Made by a program: the position numbers and the translations under genes. A DNA stretch of 64,000 nucleotides from Phycisphaerae bacterium (GTDB lineage Bacteria; Planctomycetota; Phycisphaerae; UBA1845; UTPLA1): assembly GCA_023150615.1 (NCBI GenBank), contig JAKLKO010000012.1, positions 62,001-126,000 of the forward strand. The letters are read 5' to 3'. The notes below the pieces were generated by a model. The model did not search any database and was not told the origin of the DNA. It saw only the letters and a program-made list of their open reading frames with translations. Position 1 is the first letter of the stretch. The number at the start of each line of letters is the position of its first letter. Of this stretch, positions 9,177 through 18,664 are shown piece after piece.

Positions 9177-12035
9177 TCAACGCGACGGCTGATCGACGGT
9201 CGCCGTTGGAAACCGGGCACGAATCCGTGCCACCTCGCGGTGTGCATAATCACTGTCAGGACACCGAGTTACGAAACTGTCCAACGCCGCCGCGGCGGCC
9301 TTCGCGTCTCCGATCGCCGCTGCGGCCTCGCCAAGCGCGAGCTGAACGATCCACTCGTCCGGCGCTAGCGCCGCCGCCCGACGTGCCCATGCAACGACAC
9401 GCTCCGCGTCGATCCGGTCCGGCCGCCCCACGAACTGTCGCGCGAGCGCCGCGTAGCGCTCCCCCAGACGGAGTGCGACCTGCTCCTCCGGAACCCCGGC
9501 CCTCGCCATGAACGCACGCGCATCGCCCTCTCGGTCCAGCGCCAGCAGGCACGACAGCCGAATCGCCGCCGTCGGTCCCGTCCAGCGCTGCGCATCGGTC
9601 GCCGCACCGCGCAGCTCGTCGGCGCGATCAAGGTCCGCGAGCGCCTCGTCCGCCGCATCGGGCGACAGATCGAGCCGGTAGATCGCGAGTTCGAACCACG
9701 CAGCGCTCTGCGCGGCGATAAGCCGTCGGTTCGCCGCGGCGTAGAGCGCTTCGGCACGGCGGACCAGCTCGGCCGCGCGGTGCGGCGCGCCATCGACGTA
9801 CTCCATGCGCGCCGCGAGCCGGAACGTCTCCGGCGTCAGCGGATCGCGCCAGCGTTCGCGCGGACGCTCGGCGTCCTGCGTCGCCACGTGCAGCAGATCG
9901 GCCAGCACCGCGCGCCATTCCGGCCGGGCCCGCACGCCGTGAAGCAACTGCTGCCACGTCTCATCGACGTATCCGGCGCGCATGACGCCGCGCAAGAGCT
10001 GCATCCAGTCCAGCGCTTTCGCGTCCGGCGCGATCCGCAGGTACGTCCGCACGGCGTCGATGTCGAACGGCTCGTCGCGGCACTCCTGCTCGAAGGCCGC
10101 ACGCGCGAGCTGGCGGAAGCTGAGTACTTCGGCCGGACGACCGAGCCGCGCATACGCATCGACCAGCGCGCGGCACACGTCGGCCTCGGTCCTGGCCAGC
10201 ATCAGGAATCGCGGCGCGATGTCTTTAAGCTTCGCAAGGATCGCGAGCGCTTCGTGTCCCACGCGCAGCGTCGCGTCGTCGGGCGGGCCGGGGTCATCGG
10301 CAAGCCCGCGCAGGAGCGTCTCGCTCCGCGCCCGCGCGGCGGTGAGTTGCGCGACGACCTGCCGGAACGGATCCAGCTTGTATCGCACCGCGAAATCGGC
10401 CGGCGCGATCGCCTCGACGGGACGACCGGCCGCCAGCAGCGTCTCCGCATCGAACAGTCGCCGCGCCGCGCGCCAGTCCATCGCACCCAGCCAGCCCAGT
10501 CCCGCCCCGGCCGCGACGAGGACGATCCCGATCGACGCTGCACGGGTCGGCCGCGCGGACGTCATGTATCGCAGCGCATCATCGTTCGGATCATCGCGCG
10601 GACGCACGAGGGCCCAGAGCATCGCCCAGACCGCCAGGTAGATCGGCGGCTCACCCGGATTGCGCATCCCGACGCCGAAGAAATGCTCGGCGCTGGCGCC
10701 TGCCAGCGCCGCCGCGAGCGCCACGACGAGCACGCGATGCGCCGCAGCCGGTCTCTCGACGTAGCGCAGCGCCCGCAGAAACGTCACCACCAGCGCCGCG
10801 ACAAACGACACGCACCCCACGCCCCCCGTCTCGACGGCGATCTCGAGATACTCGTTGTGGGCGTGCGTCGGCCACACGCGGTGGTTGATGGCCGTGATGG
10901 CCGGCTCGGAGAACTGCTCCGCACGCGCCAGCGGCCCGACGCGGAGCGGGTAGGCGCCCTCGCCGTGCCCAACGATCGGCTTCTGCCCGACGAGGCGATA
11001 CGCGTACGGCCACTCGTGCTCGATTCGGCTGCGGATCGACTCGCTGCGGAGCGGCAGCGATTCGAGCATCGCCGGACGGCCGACGGCCCAGAGCCCCGCG
11101 AGCACGCCGAGCAGCACGACCACGGTCATGAACGTGCGGATTCGCCGATCGCCGAGCATGGCGATGGTCGCCAGCGCTGCTACGACGATGCCGACGTACG
11201 CAGAGCGCGTCCCGGTCCGCAGCAGCGCCAGGCCGAGGGCGCCCGCGACGACGGCGGCGCCTAGTCCCAGCGCCCGGCGCTTCGAGGTCCCGCCGATCGC
11301 CAGCCCGATCGCACCGATCAGCGCAACAACGAACGCCGGAAGCAGACACGCCGCCATCCAACCCTCGTTGCCGAACGGATAGCCGAGTCGGCCGGCCGGA
11401 TCGATCGCGCGAACCGCCTGGTACCACAGGCCGAGGATCGCCGCGAGCAGCAGCCCACCGACCAGCGCGACCGCCAGCGACGCGATGTGGAGCGGTCGCA
11501 GCAGCAGGATGAGCCCGAACCACCAGGCCGTCCACATCGCCCGCACCGCGACCTGTCCGAACGCCACGCGCGGCGCATCGGCGAACGCGCTCGAAAGCAC
11601 ACCGGCGATCACCCAGAGCATCCACCACGCGACGGGCGACCGCGCCAGCTCGTCCAGGTCGATCGCGTCGGACCACGCCAGCGAACGGCGTCGCCGGCGA
11701 GCGATGAGATCCAGCCCGGCGATGACGACAATCGCCGCCGCCCCGAGCGCGAAGACGAGGTCGCGGATCTCGACGCCGCGCATCGTCGGATACCGCGCGT
11801 GCAGGCCGAGCGCCTCGACAAGGGGCTTGAGCAGGCTTCCCTCGGGCCACGGCCGCGGATCGAATCGCGGCGGGGATGTCAGCACGCAGTTGGCGAGCAG
11901 CGCCATCGCCGCGACGACGACGGCGACCTTCGACGCCGCCTCCTCGCGACCCGTGTGCGCCTCGAACGACGGACCGGGTGATGCTTCGCCCGATGGGGCG
12001 GTCGATTCCAGCGGATCGGGCGGACGATCGGCCAT
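9177..12035 (-). CDS. Wzy/O-antigen ligase-like membrane protein with helical-repeat tail
   Basis: A 952-residue protein. Residues about 35-500 contain some 11-12 hydrophobic segments, with a large loop carrying GHGEGAYPLRVG and, further on, the HAHNEYLEIAVETGGVG motif (the HNE block typical of the Wzy_C/O-antigen ligase family). The remaining 400 residues are soluble, Ala/Arg-rich paired helices resembling TPR repeats. Known members polymerise or ligate undecaprenyl-linked glycans at the periplasmic face. ATG 12035 begins one base after the radA stop, which implies translational coupling. The C-terminal repeat region may bind partner proteins. The substrate glycan cannot be told. Confidence 0.8.
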   Translation of the reverse strand: MADRPPDPLESTAPSGEASPGPSFEAHTGREEAASKVAVVVAAMALLANCVLTSPPRFDPRPWPEGSLLKPLVEALGLHARYPTMRGVEIRDLVFALGAAAIVVIAGLDLIARRRRRSLAWSDAIDLDELARSPVAWWMLWVIAGVLSSAFADAPRVAFGQVAVRAMWTAWWFGLILLLRPLHIASLAVALVGGLLLAAILGLWYQAVRAIDPAGRLGYPFGNEGWMAACLLPAFVVALIGAIGLAIGGTSKRRALGLGAAVVAGALGLALLRTGTRSAYVGIVVAALATIAMLGDRRIRTFMTVVVLLGVLAGLWAVGRPAMLESLPLRSESIRSRIEHEWPYAYRLVGQKPIVGHGEGAYPLRVGPLARAEQFSEPAITAINHRVWPTHAHNEYLEIAVETGGVGCVSFVAALVVTFLRALRYVERPAAAHRVLVVALAAALAGASAEHFFGVGMRNPGEPPIYLAVWAMLWALVRPRDDPNDDALRYMTSARPTRAASIGIVLVAAGAGLGWLGAMDWRAARRLFDAETLLAAGRPVEAIAPADFAVRYKLDPFRQVVAQLTAARARSETLLRGLADDPGPPDDATLRVGHEALAILAKLKDIAPRFLMLARTEADVCRALVDAYARLGRPAEVLSFRQLARAAFEQECRDEPFDIDAVRTYLRIAPDAKALDWMQLLRGVMRAGYVDETWQQLLHGVRARPEWRAVLADLLHVATQDAERPRERWRDPLTPETFRLAARMEYVDGAPHRAAELVRRAEALYAAANRRLIAAQSAAWFELAIYRLDLSPDAADEALADLDRADELRGAATDAQRWTGPTAAIRLSCLLALDREGDARAFMARAGVPEEQVALRLGERYAALARQFVGRPDRIDAERVVAWARRAAALAPDEWIVQLALGEAAAAIGDAKAAAAALDSFVTRCPDSDYAHREVARIRARFPTATVDQPSR

Positions 12036-12036
12036 C

Positions 12037-13404
12037 TCACAGATCCCGAAGCTGCGCGATCGCCTCGCCCAGATGGCCGCAGCGCACCAGCGATGACTCG
12101 CTGCCCGAGTCGAGCGCCGTCCGCGCGGGCAGGACGATCCGAGTCAGTCCCACCCGCTGCGCCTCGGCGATCCGCTGACGCGACTGGCTCACCGCCCGTA
12201 CCTCGCCGCCGAGACCCAGCTCGCCGAAGATCGCGCAGCCGGCCGGCAGCGCGCGGCGCTGCATCGCGCCGACCACGGCGAGCGCGATGGCGAGGTCCGC
12301 GGCCGGCTCGGCGACGCGAACGCCGCCGACGATGTTCACGAAAACGTCCTGGTCGCCGAGCACGACGCGGGCGTGCTTCTCGACAACCGCAAGGATCATC
12401 GCCACGCGGGCCGCATCGACGCCGGTCGTCTTGCGCTTCGCCGCGCCGAAGACGCTCTGCACGCACAGCGCCTGCACCTCGACCAGCAGCACGCGCGTGC
12501 CCTCGGCCGCGGCGAGGATTGCGCTGCCCGGCTGCCGGCGCGGGGCCGCGCCGTCGAGGAACAGCGTCGCCGGATCGCGGACGGGCTGAAGGCCCGCGTC
12601 GGTCATCTCGAAGATGCCGAGCTCCTCGGTCGAGCCGTAGCGGTTCTTGACCGCGCGGACGATGCGATGCGTCTGGTAGCGATCGCCCTCGAAATACGCG
12701 ACGCAATCGACGACGTGCTCCAGGATCTTCGGACCGGCGATCGCGCCCTCCTTGGTGACGTGCCCGACCAGCAGCAGCGCGAAGCCCATCTGCTTGGCCA
12801 GCCAGACCAGCCGCGTCCCCGCGTCGCGAAGCTGCGTCGCCGACCCGGGCGCCGATGGCAGGTCGGGCCGATAGACCATCTGAATCGAATCGACGATGAC
12901 GACGTCCGGGTTCCGCTTGCGAACCTGGTTCATGATCACGTCGAGGTTGGCCTGCGCCATGACGACGACGTCGCTCTGATCCGCGCGGAGCCGCGTCGCG
13001 CGCATCCGCGTCTGGCCGAGAGACTCCTCGCTCGTGACATAGACGACGCTCCGCCCGGCCGACGCGAGCGCGTGGCCGACCTGAAGCAGCAGCGTCGATT
13101 TTCCGATCCCCGGATCGCCGCCGAGCAGCACCGCCGATCCCGGGACGATCCCGCCGCCGAGGACGCGGTCGAACTCCGACAGTCCGGTGTTCCATCGCGC
13201 CGTCGTGTCGAGTTGAATCTCGCGCAGCGGGACCGGCGCGGCATCCTCGATCGGCGGCGCCGGCCGGTGCAGGTCGGGCGCGGAGTTCTCGACCACCTGC
13301 TCCACGAGCGAGTTCCACTCGCCGCAGTCCGGACACTTCCCCATCCAGCGCGGCTGGACCGCGCCGCATGACTCGCAGACAAATTGCTGATGCGCCCTCG
13401 CCAT
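12037..13404 (-). CDS. radA: DNA repair protein RadA (Sms)
   Basis: At 455 residues this matches the usual RadA length. It has the N-terminal four-cysteine zinc finger (C10, C13, C24, C27), Walker A GGDPGIGKST, the RadA-specific KNRYGSTEELGIFEM block, and a C-terminal Lon-like domain with GLGGEVRAV. RadA is a hexameric helicase that extends strand invasion and branch migration during recombination. The frame stays open far upstream into the opposite-strand serA gene, but MARAHQQFVCESCG at 13404 is the clear family start. It is divergent from serA; a TATGAT hexamer on the minus strand at 13441-13446 may be its -10. Confidence 0.96.
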   Translation of the reverse strand: MARAHQQFVCESCGAVQPRWMGKCPDCGEWNSLVEQVVENSAPDLHRPAPPIEDAAPVPLREIQLDTTARWNTGLSEFDRVLGGGIVPGSAVLLGGDPGIGKSTLLLQVGHALASAGRSVVYVTSEESLGQTRMRATRLRADQSDVVVMAQANLDVIMNQVRKRNPDVVIVDSIQMVYRPDLPSAPGSATQLRDAGTRLVWLAKQMGFALLLVGHVTKEGAIAGPKILEHVVDCVAYFEGDRYQTHRIVRAVKNRYGSTEELGIFEMTDAGLQPVRDPATLFLDGAAPRRQPGSAILAAAEGTRVLLVEVQALCVQSVFGAAKRKTTGVDAARVAMILAVVEKHARVVLGDQDVFVNIVGGVRVAEPAADLAIALAVVGAMQRRALPAGCAIFGELGLGGEVRAVSQSRQRIAEAQRVGLTRIVLPARTALDSGSESSLVRCGHLGEAIAQLRDL

Positions 13405-13503
13405 TCGTGATCGCTTACCCGCACGCCGCGCCGGGCGGATATCATACCGGGCGCCGGCCGCTTCGCATGAATGCCGGCGACCCGTCGCAAGGAGCGTTGA
13501 CGG

Positions 13504-15111
13504 ATGCTTCGAATCCTGGTCGCGGATAAGCTCGCTGAGGAAGGACTGGAACGGCTGCGCCGCGTCGACAACGTGACCTTCGATGTGCGGATCGGACTGC
13601 CGCCGAACGAGCTGGCGGCGTGCATCGGCAAGTACGACGGGCTGATCGTGCGTTCGGGCGTCAAGGTCACGGCCGACGTGTTGGCGCAGCCGGGACGCCT
13701 TCAGGCCATCGCCCGCGCGGGCGTCGGCGTCGACAACGTCGACCTGGCCGCAGCGACGCGGGCTGGCGTGCTCGTAATGAACACGCCCGACGCGAACACA
13801 ATTTCCACCGCTGAGCACACGATCGCGATGATCCTGGCGCTGGCTCGTCACATCCCGGCCGCGTGCGCCGAGCTGAAGTCGGGCCAGTGGAACCGCGCCA
13901 AGTTCGAAGGGTCGCAGCTTGCCGGGAAAACGCTCGGACTCGTCGGCCTGGGGCGCGTCGGGCGCGCCGTCGCCGCGCGGGCGCTGGCGCTGGAAATGAG
14001 CGTCATTGCGTACGATCCGTTCGTGCAGGCCGACCCTTCGCTCGAGGGCCGCGTCCGTATCGCGAAGTCGCTTGACGTGCTGCTCGACGCGGCGGACTAC
14101 CTTAGCGTACATGCCGTGCTGACCGACGCCACGCGCGGGATGATCGGCGCGGCCGAGTTCGCGCGGATGAAACCGGGCGTTCGGATCATCAATTGCGCCC
14201 GCGGCGGGATCATCGACGAAGCAGCGCTCGTTGAGGCGATCCGCGCGGGGCGCGTGGCGGGCGCGGCGCTCGATGTCTTCGCCTCCGAACCGCCGCCGGA
14301 GGATTCGGCGCTGCTGGCCCTGCCGCAGGTCGTCTGCACGCCGCACCTGGGCGCGTCGACGATCGAGGCGCAGGCCGCCGTGGCCGTGGAGGCGGTCGAC
14401 GCGCTGCTCGACTTCCTGCTTCGGGAGCAGATCCGCGGCGCGTGCAACGTGGTCGGACTGCCGCGTTGGTTGTCGCCGCCGGATCGGGCCTACATCGATC
14501 TCGCGTCGCGTATGGGCGCCCTGCTCGCGTCCCTGTGCGATCAGGGAATCCGCGAGGTGACGCTGACCACCCACGGATCGTCGCTCGCGGTGCTGGCGCC
14601 CGCGCTGGCGCGATTCGCCTCGGCCGCGCTGCTCGCACCCTACTGCAACGAGCGGCTGAACGTAATCAACGTCGAGGAGTTCGCACGCTCGCGCGGCATT
14701 GTCCTCCGACATGTCGGCGAACCGAACGCGCCCGGCCCGACTGACCGCGTCTCGCTGGCGGTTGAGGGCGGCGAGCAACACACGATCCACGGAACCGTCT
14801 TCGCCGACCTGCTGCCACGAATCCTCTCGATCGACGACTATCCGATGAACCTCGTGCCCGCCGGCACGATGCTGCTGATCTTCAACGACGACCGGCCGGG
14901 GGTCATCGGCTTCGTCGGGACGACGCTGGGCAATCTCGGCGTCAACATCGCCGACATGGCGCTGTCGCGGCACGCCGATCGCGCGCTGATGGTCCTGCGC
15001 CTCGATGCGCCGCCACCCCGCGAGGCCGTGCAGGCCCTGCAATCCGGGCCCTCGATCCTGAGCCTGCGCTTCGCCGCGCTGCCGCCGAACGTCTCCGGCG
15101 CCGAGCCATAG
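13504..15111 (+). CDS. serA: D-3-phosphoglycerate dehydrogenase
   Basis: A 535-residue long-form SerA catalysing the NAD-dependent oxidation of 3-phosphoglycerate, the first step of serine synthesis. The NAD-binding GLGRVGRAVAARA motif is near residue 148. The catalytic Arg (NCARGG), Glu and His (TPHLGAST) stretch follows. From about residue 320 there is an allosteric-substrate-binding domain and a C-terminal ACT domain (IFNDDRPGVIGFVGTTLG), the usual site of serine feedback. AAGGAG lies 9 bases before ATG 13504. It is divergent from radA. Confidence 0.96.
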   Translation: MLRILVADKLAEEGLERLRRVDNVTFDVRIGLPPNELAACIGKYDGLIVRSGVKVTADVLAQPGRLQAIARAGVGVDNVDLAAATRAGVLVMNTPDANTISTAEHTIAMILALARHIPAACAELKSGQWNRAKFEGSQLAGKTLGLVGLGRVGRAVAARALALEMSVIAYDPFVQADPSLEGRVRIAKSLDVLLDAADYLSVHAVLTDATRGMIGAAEFARMKPGVRIINCARGGIIDEAALVEAIRAGRVAGAALDVFASEPPPEDSALLALPQVVCTPHLGASTIEAQAAVAVEAVDALLDFLLREQIRGACNVVGLPRWLSPPDRAYIDLASRMGALLASLCDQGIREVTLTTHGSSLAVLAPALARFASAALLAPYCNERLNVINVEEFARSRGIVLRHVGEPNAPGPTDRVSLAVEGGEQHTIHGTVFADLLPRILSIDDYPMNLVPAGTMLLIFNDDRPGVIGFVGTTLGNLGVNIADMALSRHADRALMVLRLDAPPPREAVQALQSGPSILSLRFAALPPNVSGAEP

Positions 15112-15187
15112 AAATCCCGAAATGAACGGATTGTCGATTGCCCCGACGTGTCCCAGGGTCCTGGGAGGATGGGTCGCCGCGCCGCCG

Positions 15188-15325
15188 TCAGACCGGAATC
15201 AGCGCACAGATCGCCGAGAACGTGGGCACGGGCAGACCGATCTGCCCGAAGAGGGGCGTGAGGATCGTCAGGAGGAGGTCCAGCAGACCGAGTAACTGTT
15301 CGCAGAGGAGTTGGACACCGAGCAT
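15188..15325 (-). CDS. Possible 45-residue hydrophobic peptide
   Basis: A short minus-strand frame in the serA-galE gap. ATG 15325 is preceded by GGGAG at 7 bases. The predicted peptide is strongly hydrophobic and leucine-rich (LLGLLDLLLTILTPLFGQIG in the middle) with two cysteines, so it could form one or two membrane helices. There is no family match I know. It may equally be a chance frame; the good ribosome site and the uninterrupted hydrophobic composition are the only support. Confidence 0.35.
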   Translation of the reverse strand: MLGVQLLCEQLLGLLDLLLTILTPLFGQIGLPVPTFSAICALIPV

Positions 15326-15377
15326 GACGCATCTCCCGGCCGACGACCGCGACGATGCAGGATCGCGCGCGGGCCAG

Positions 15378-15383
15378 TATAAC
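15378..15383 (+). promoter_or_regulatory. TATAAC -10-like hexamer upstream of galE
   Basis: TATAAC stands out in otherwise GC-rich DNA about 50 bases before the galE start. No -35 of good quality lies 16-18 bases upstream, so this is a weak call. Confidence 0.3.
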
Positions 15384-15432
15384 GCCGATCGGTGATTCGG
15401 CGACCGACGCGTCGCCGGGCGCGGGAATTGCG

Positions 15433-16476
15433 ATGCGTGTGCTGGTCACGGGCGGCGCGGGGTACGTCGGGAGTCACACCGTCCGCGCGCTCTGCACCGC
15501 CGGCCACGACGTGATCGTCTACGACGATCTCTCGGGCGGTCACGCCGCGGCCGTGCTTCCGCCCGCGCGGCTGATCATCGGCGACGTGGCAGACCGCATC
15601 CACCTTCGCGCCGTGATGGAGCAGCACGCCTTCGACGCCGTCGTGCACTTCGCCGCGGCAATCGAGGTCGGCGAGTCGGTCCGCGAGCCGATCAAGTACT
15701 ACGACCACAACCTCGTCAACACGATCGGACTGCTTCACGTCATGCGCGAGACGGGACTGCGGAGACTCGTCTTCAGCTCCACCTGCGCGACCTACGGCGT
15801 GCCCGACCGCATGCCGATCACCGAAGACATGCCCCAGGAGCCGGCCAGCCCCTATGCGCGGGCCAAGCTCGCCGCGGAGTGGGCGATGCGCGACTCGGCC
15901 GAGGCTTGGGGCCTGGCGACGATCGCGCTGCGCTACTTCAACGCCGCCGGCGCTTCGCCCGATGCACGAATCGGCGAGGACCACGAGCCCGAGTCGCACC
16001 TCATCCCCAACGTCCTGAAGGTCGCGCTCGGCCAGTCGCCGGCCGTGCGCGTCTTCGGAAGCGACTACGACACGCCCGACGGAACGTGCATCCGCGACTA
16101 CGTGCACGTCGACGATCTCGCGTCCGCGCACGTCGCGGCCATCCATGCGGCGAAGTCGGGCACGTTTCAGGCCTTCAACTGCGGCACCGGACGCGGCGCG
16201 TCGGTCCGGGAGGTGATCGAGGCCGCGCGGCGCATCACCGGGCACCCGATCCCCATTGCGATCGAGCCTCGCCGACCGGGCGACGTGCCCGTCCTGACCG
16301 CCGACGCGACGCGGATCCGCCGCGAGTTATGCTGGACGCCGCGCTACGCGGACCTTGACGAAATCCTCCGGACCGCCTGGACGTGGCACCGCACGCATCC
16401 CCGCGGGTTCGACGACCGGAGACAAGACGCCTCGGAAACCACGCTTCTTGCGGCAAACCGGCCGAATGAGGTATAA
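15433..16476 (+). CDS. galE: UDP-glucose 4-epimerase
   Basis: A 347-residue short-chain dehydrogenase/reductase of the GalE type. It opens with the NAD-binding VTGGAGYVGSH motif, and has the catalytic Ser in FSSTCATYG and the YARAK Tyr/Lys pair, followed by the ALRYFNAAGA stretch. GalE interconverts UDP-glucose and UDP-galactose, supplying precursors for surface glycans. The frame begins earlier with a TTG/ATG at 15355, but the family start MRVLVTGG is the ATG at 15433. The last bases contain the probable promoter of the next gene. Confidence 0.93.
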   Translation: MRVLVTGGAGYVGSHTVRALCTAGHDVIVYDDLSGGHAAAVLPPARLIIGDVADRIHLRAVMEQHAFDAVVHFAAAIEVGESVREPIKYYDHNLVNTIGLLHVMRETGLRRLVFSSTCATYGVPDRMPITEDMPQEPASPYARAKLAAEWAMRDSAEAWGLATIALRYFNAAGASPDARIGEDHEPESHLIPNVLKVALGQSPAVRVFGSDYDTPDGTCIRDYVHVDDLASAHVAAIHAAKSGTFQAFNCGTGRGASVREVIEAARRITGHPIPIAIEPRRPGDVPVLTADATRIRRELCWTPRYADLDEILRTAWTWHRTHPRGFDDRRQDASETTLLAANRPNEV

Positions 16477-16477
16477 G
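16448..16477 (+). promoter_or_regulatory. Sigma-70-like promoter for the 16533 gene
   Basis: TTGCGG (16448-16453) and TATAAG (16472-16477) are 18 bases apart, ending at the galE stop. This would start transcription near 16484, about 50 bases before the next start codon. Confidence 0.45.
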
Positions 16478-16532
16478 ATTCCTTGAGCGTCTCGCGAGCC
16501 GAACGCGGACCACACGCCCCAGGAGTTTTCCC

Positions 16533-17381
16533 ATGTTGACGTGGACGATGCGAAAGCACGCCTTCGTGCTGCTAGCCGCCGCAATCTGCCTCGGACTGTC
16601 GTCCGGGCCCGTGCTCGCGCAGTTCGGCGGCATGGGCAAGGGCAGCGACCGCGGTAGCGATCCGAAGTCCCCGACATCGCCCGGCGATCGCAAGGGCAGC
16701 GGGACTCAGGGCGACAGCGGAAGCAGCAAGGCCACCATCGTGAAATTCGATGCCGCCAAGGAGGAAGAGAAGGACGAGCACCTCGGCACGCTCACGGCCC
16801 GACCGGACGAGGGCAAGTCGCTCCGCCTCGACGTACGGCCCGACGTTCAGGTTCAGTTCGGCGCGAAGACCGTCGCCGCCGAAGACCTGCACCGCGTCCT
16901 GGTTCCCGGCATTCGCGCCACGCTGGAATGGCGGTCGGACAAGGTCGGACAGCGCAAGGTCAAGATCCTCTCGCGCGTCTCGTTCGAGTCCGTGGTCATC
17001 GAAGGACAGCTTGGCCCGCCCGATCAATCCAAGCCCGATCTCATGAAGATCCGCGGCAAACCCACGACCGGAGACTGGCCCGAGCAGCCTTCGCGCACCG
17101 GCGCCAAGAAGCCCGGCACGGGCGCGAGGTCCGGGTCCGGGAGCGAGAAGACCGTCCGCGCCAAGACGCTCCGCGTCCGCTACCTGGAGAACCTGTCCAC
17201 GATTACCGACGACGCGAATCAAAACGTCGAGTTCGTGAGCCTTCAGGCGGACCAGCGCGTGCAAGTAGACATCATCTTCGGAAAGCAGTACTGCCTGCTC
17301 GTCAACGCCAAGGTGACGTCGACGGGCGATGACTCGGGCAAGGAGCCGGACAAGAGCGCGGATGCGCGCGGCGCGGGCTAG
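16533..17381 (+). CDS. Exported protein of unknown function
   Basis: 282 residues with a clear Sec signal peptide (hydrophobic core about 9-26, likely cleavage after SGPVLA). The mature part starts with a Gly/Ser/Lys/Asp-rich low-complexity stretch to about residue 68, then two beta-rich segments (about 75-160 and 200-260) joined by another Gly/Ser/Lys-rich linker. AGGAG lies 7 bases before ATG 16533. It is followed by a hairpin terminator, so it is monocistronic. I recognise no domain; the beta-rich parts may bind a ligand or the cell wall. Confidence 0.7.
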   Translation: MLTWTMRKHAFVLLAAAICLGLSSGPVLAQFGGMGKGSDRGSDPKSPTSPGDRKGSGTQGDSGSSKATIVKFDAAKEEEKDEHLGTLTARPDEGKSLRLDVRPDVQVQFGAKTVAAEDLHRVLVPGIRATLEWRSDKVGQRKVKILSRVSFESVVIEGQLGPPDQSKPDLMKIRGKPTTGDWPEQPSRTGAKKPGTGARSGSGSEKTVRAKTLRVRYLENLSTITDDANQNVEFVSLQADQRVQVDIIFGKQYCLLVNAKVTSTGDDSGKEPDKSADARGAG

Positions 17382-17421
17382 TTCGGATCGCCTCCCGGGG
17401 TGATTCAATCACGCGAGGTAC

Positions 17422-17449
17422 AACGCCCTCACGTTCGTGGGCGGGCGTT
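17422..17449 (+). terminator. Hairpin terminator after the 16533 gene
   Basis: AACGCCC (17422-17428) pairs with GGGCGTT (17443-17449), with an inner CACG/CGTG stem and a TT loop, followed by the T-rich CTTCTTG. It lies between convergent genes. Confidence 0.65.
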
Positions 17450-17463
17450 CTTCTTGCGCCGAC

Positions 17464-18354
17464 CTAATCCTCGTCGATCATCTCGGCCTTGGCTGGGTCG
17501 AGCAGTCCGCCCGTCGCCTGGATGATGCTCGCGTCGTGGACGATCATGACGAACGCGGCGACGCCGAGCCGATCTCGGTTCCAGCTCGCCTCGATCGGCG
17601 CCTCGACGCCGAAGTGCATCAGGTCATCGCTCGGGTTCATGGGCCGCTCGGGCGCCAGCGCCCGCACCACATTCACGTGCTCGAGCGTCTTGCCTTTGTT
17701 CTCACCGCTGCTCACCATCGACGACAGGCCGGTCTCGAACACGACGACCTGAACGATCGACGGGTCGCGATTCGGACCGGGGATCTTGCTGCGGTCCACA
17801 AGCCCGATCACCTCGACGCGCCGGCCGTTTTGGCGGAGCGTGACGCGAAGCGAAAGGTGGATCGGCGGCGGCCGCCGCCCGATGTCCTGGAGCGTCATGT
17901 ACAGCGTATTGCCGCGGTCGCTGGTCTCCTGCCCGTTCAGGAACATCTGCGGCGCGGTCGGACCGGGAAGTTCATTGGCCTCGACGAAAAACTGCTGGCG
18001 CTTCTTGAATTCCTCCGTCGCGAATCGGTCGGTCCAGCCGAGATGCGCCCAGTGGCTGACGTGATACGAAATCGGAACCACCTTGTCGAAGCCGAACCCG
18101 TCGCGCGGCAGATTCGCAAGTAGACGCTCGACCGGCGGACTGCTCGCGCTCTCCTCCGACGTGTACAGCTCGATCAACGGTACCTGGTACTTCGTCGATG
18201 CGAAGCGCCACGCGGGGATCTTCGGCACGGCCCTGGACGCCACCGGCGGCTTCTGATCGTCGGCAGGACGCGACTCCGGACCCGCGCCTGCGGCCATCGG
18301 ACTCCACCACGCCAGCGTCGCGACGATCGAAGCGAGTGAGCAACGTCGGATCAT
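17464..18354 (-). CDS. DUF1223 family exported protein lacking the usual Cys pair
   Basis: 296 residues with a signal peptide (cleavage near residue 24). The body follows the DUF1223 thioredoxin-like pattern: IELYTSE strand, PISYHVSHWAHLGWTDRF, the KKRQQFF helix and APQMFLNGQ. Known members have GCSSC after the first strand; here the matching stretch is ESASS, with Ser69 and Ser72 at the two Cys positions, so disulfide chemistry is not possible there. ATG 18354 has GGAG at about 9 bases; an upstream extension of the frame into the intergenic region is unlikely. A TATAAT hexamer on the minus strand (18413-18418) is a plausible -10. Function of DUF1223 is unknown. Confidence 0.8.
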   Translation of the reverse strand: MIRRCSLASIVATLAWWSPMAAGAGPESRPADDQKPPVASRAVPKIPAWRFASTKYQVPLIELYTSEESASSPPVERLLANLPRDGFGFDKVVPISYHVSHWAHLGWTDRFATEEFKKRQQFFVEANELPGPTAPQMFLNGQETSDRGNTLYMTLQDIGRRPPPIHLSLRVTLRQNGRRVEVIGLVDRSKIPGPNRDPSIVQVVVFETGLSSMVSSGENKGKTLEHVNVVRALAPERPMNPSDDLMHFGVEAPIEASWNRDRLGVAAFVMIVHDASIIQATGGLLDPAKAEMIDED

Positions 18355-18412
18355 CAGGCCATCTCCCGTTCCGCGCAGCGACAATCCGTCGCCCGTCGGA
18401 ATCGAACCCGGC

Positions 18413-18418
18413 ATTATA
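18413..18418 (-). promoter_or_regulatory. TATAAT -10 for the DUF1223 gene
   Basis: A perfect TATAAT on the minus strand about 60 bases before ATG 18354. No good -35 is seen at the normal distance. Confidence 0.4.
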
Positions 18419-18664
18419 CGAGCCCGCGTCGCGATCGCGCGAACCGGGCCCGAAACCGCCTTCACAGTGCTGAGAACCGCAATTCCACACCCCCGGCCGC
18501 CCAGCGCGACCGACGCATTGGACGGTTCGCTCGCGCGCCGGTTCCGCAACTCCCGTGCCGATTCCGGCGAAACACGAGGTCGAGTTGGCTGCACGGAGCA
18601 CCTCGAAACGCACAGCTCTCAACCTGGCGACACCGTCCGAAGGTACCTTTCACTGCTGGTATCC

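Noticed and set aside
13405-15042. Upstream extension of the radA frame to about 1000 residues
   Set aside because: The extra part is antisense to serA and has no domain; the zinc-finger start at 13404 is the known family start.
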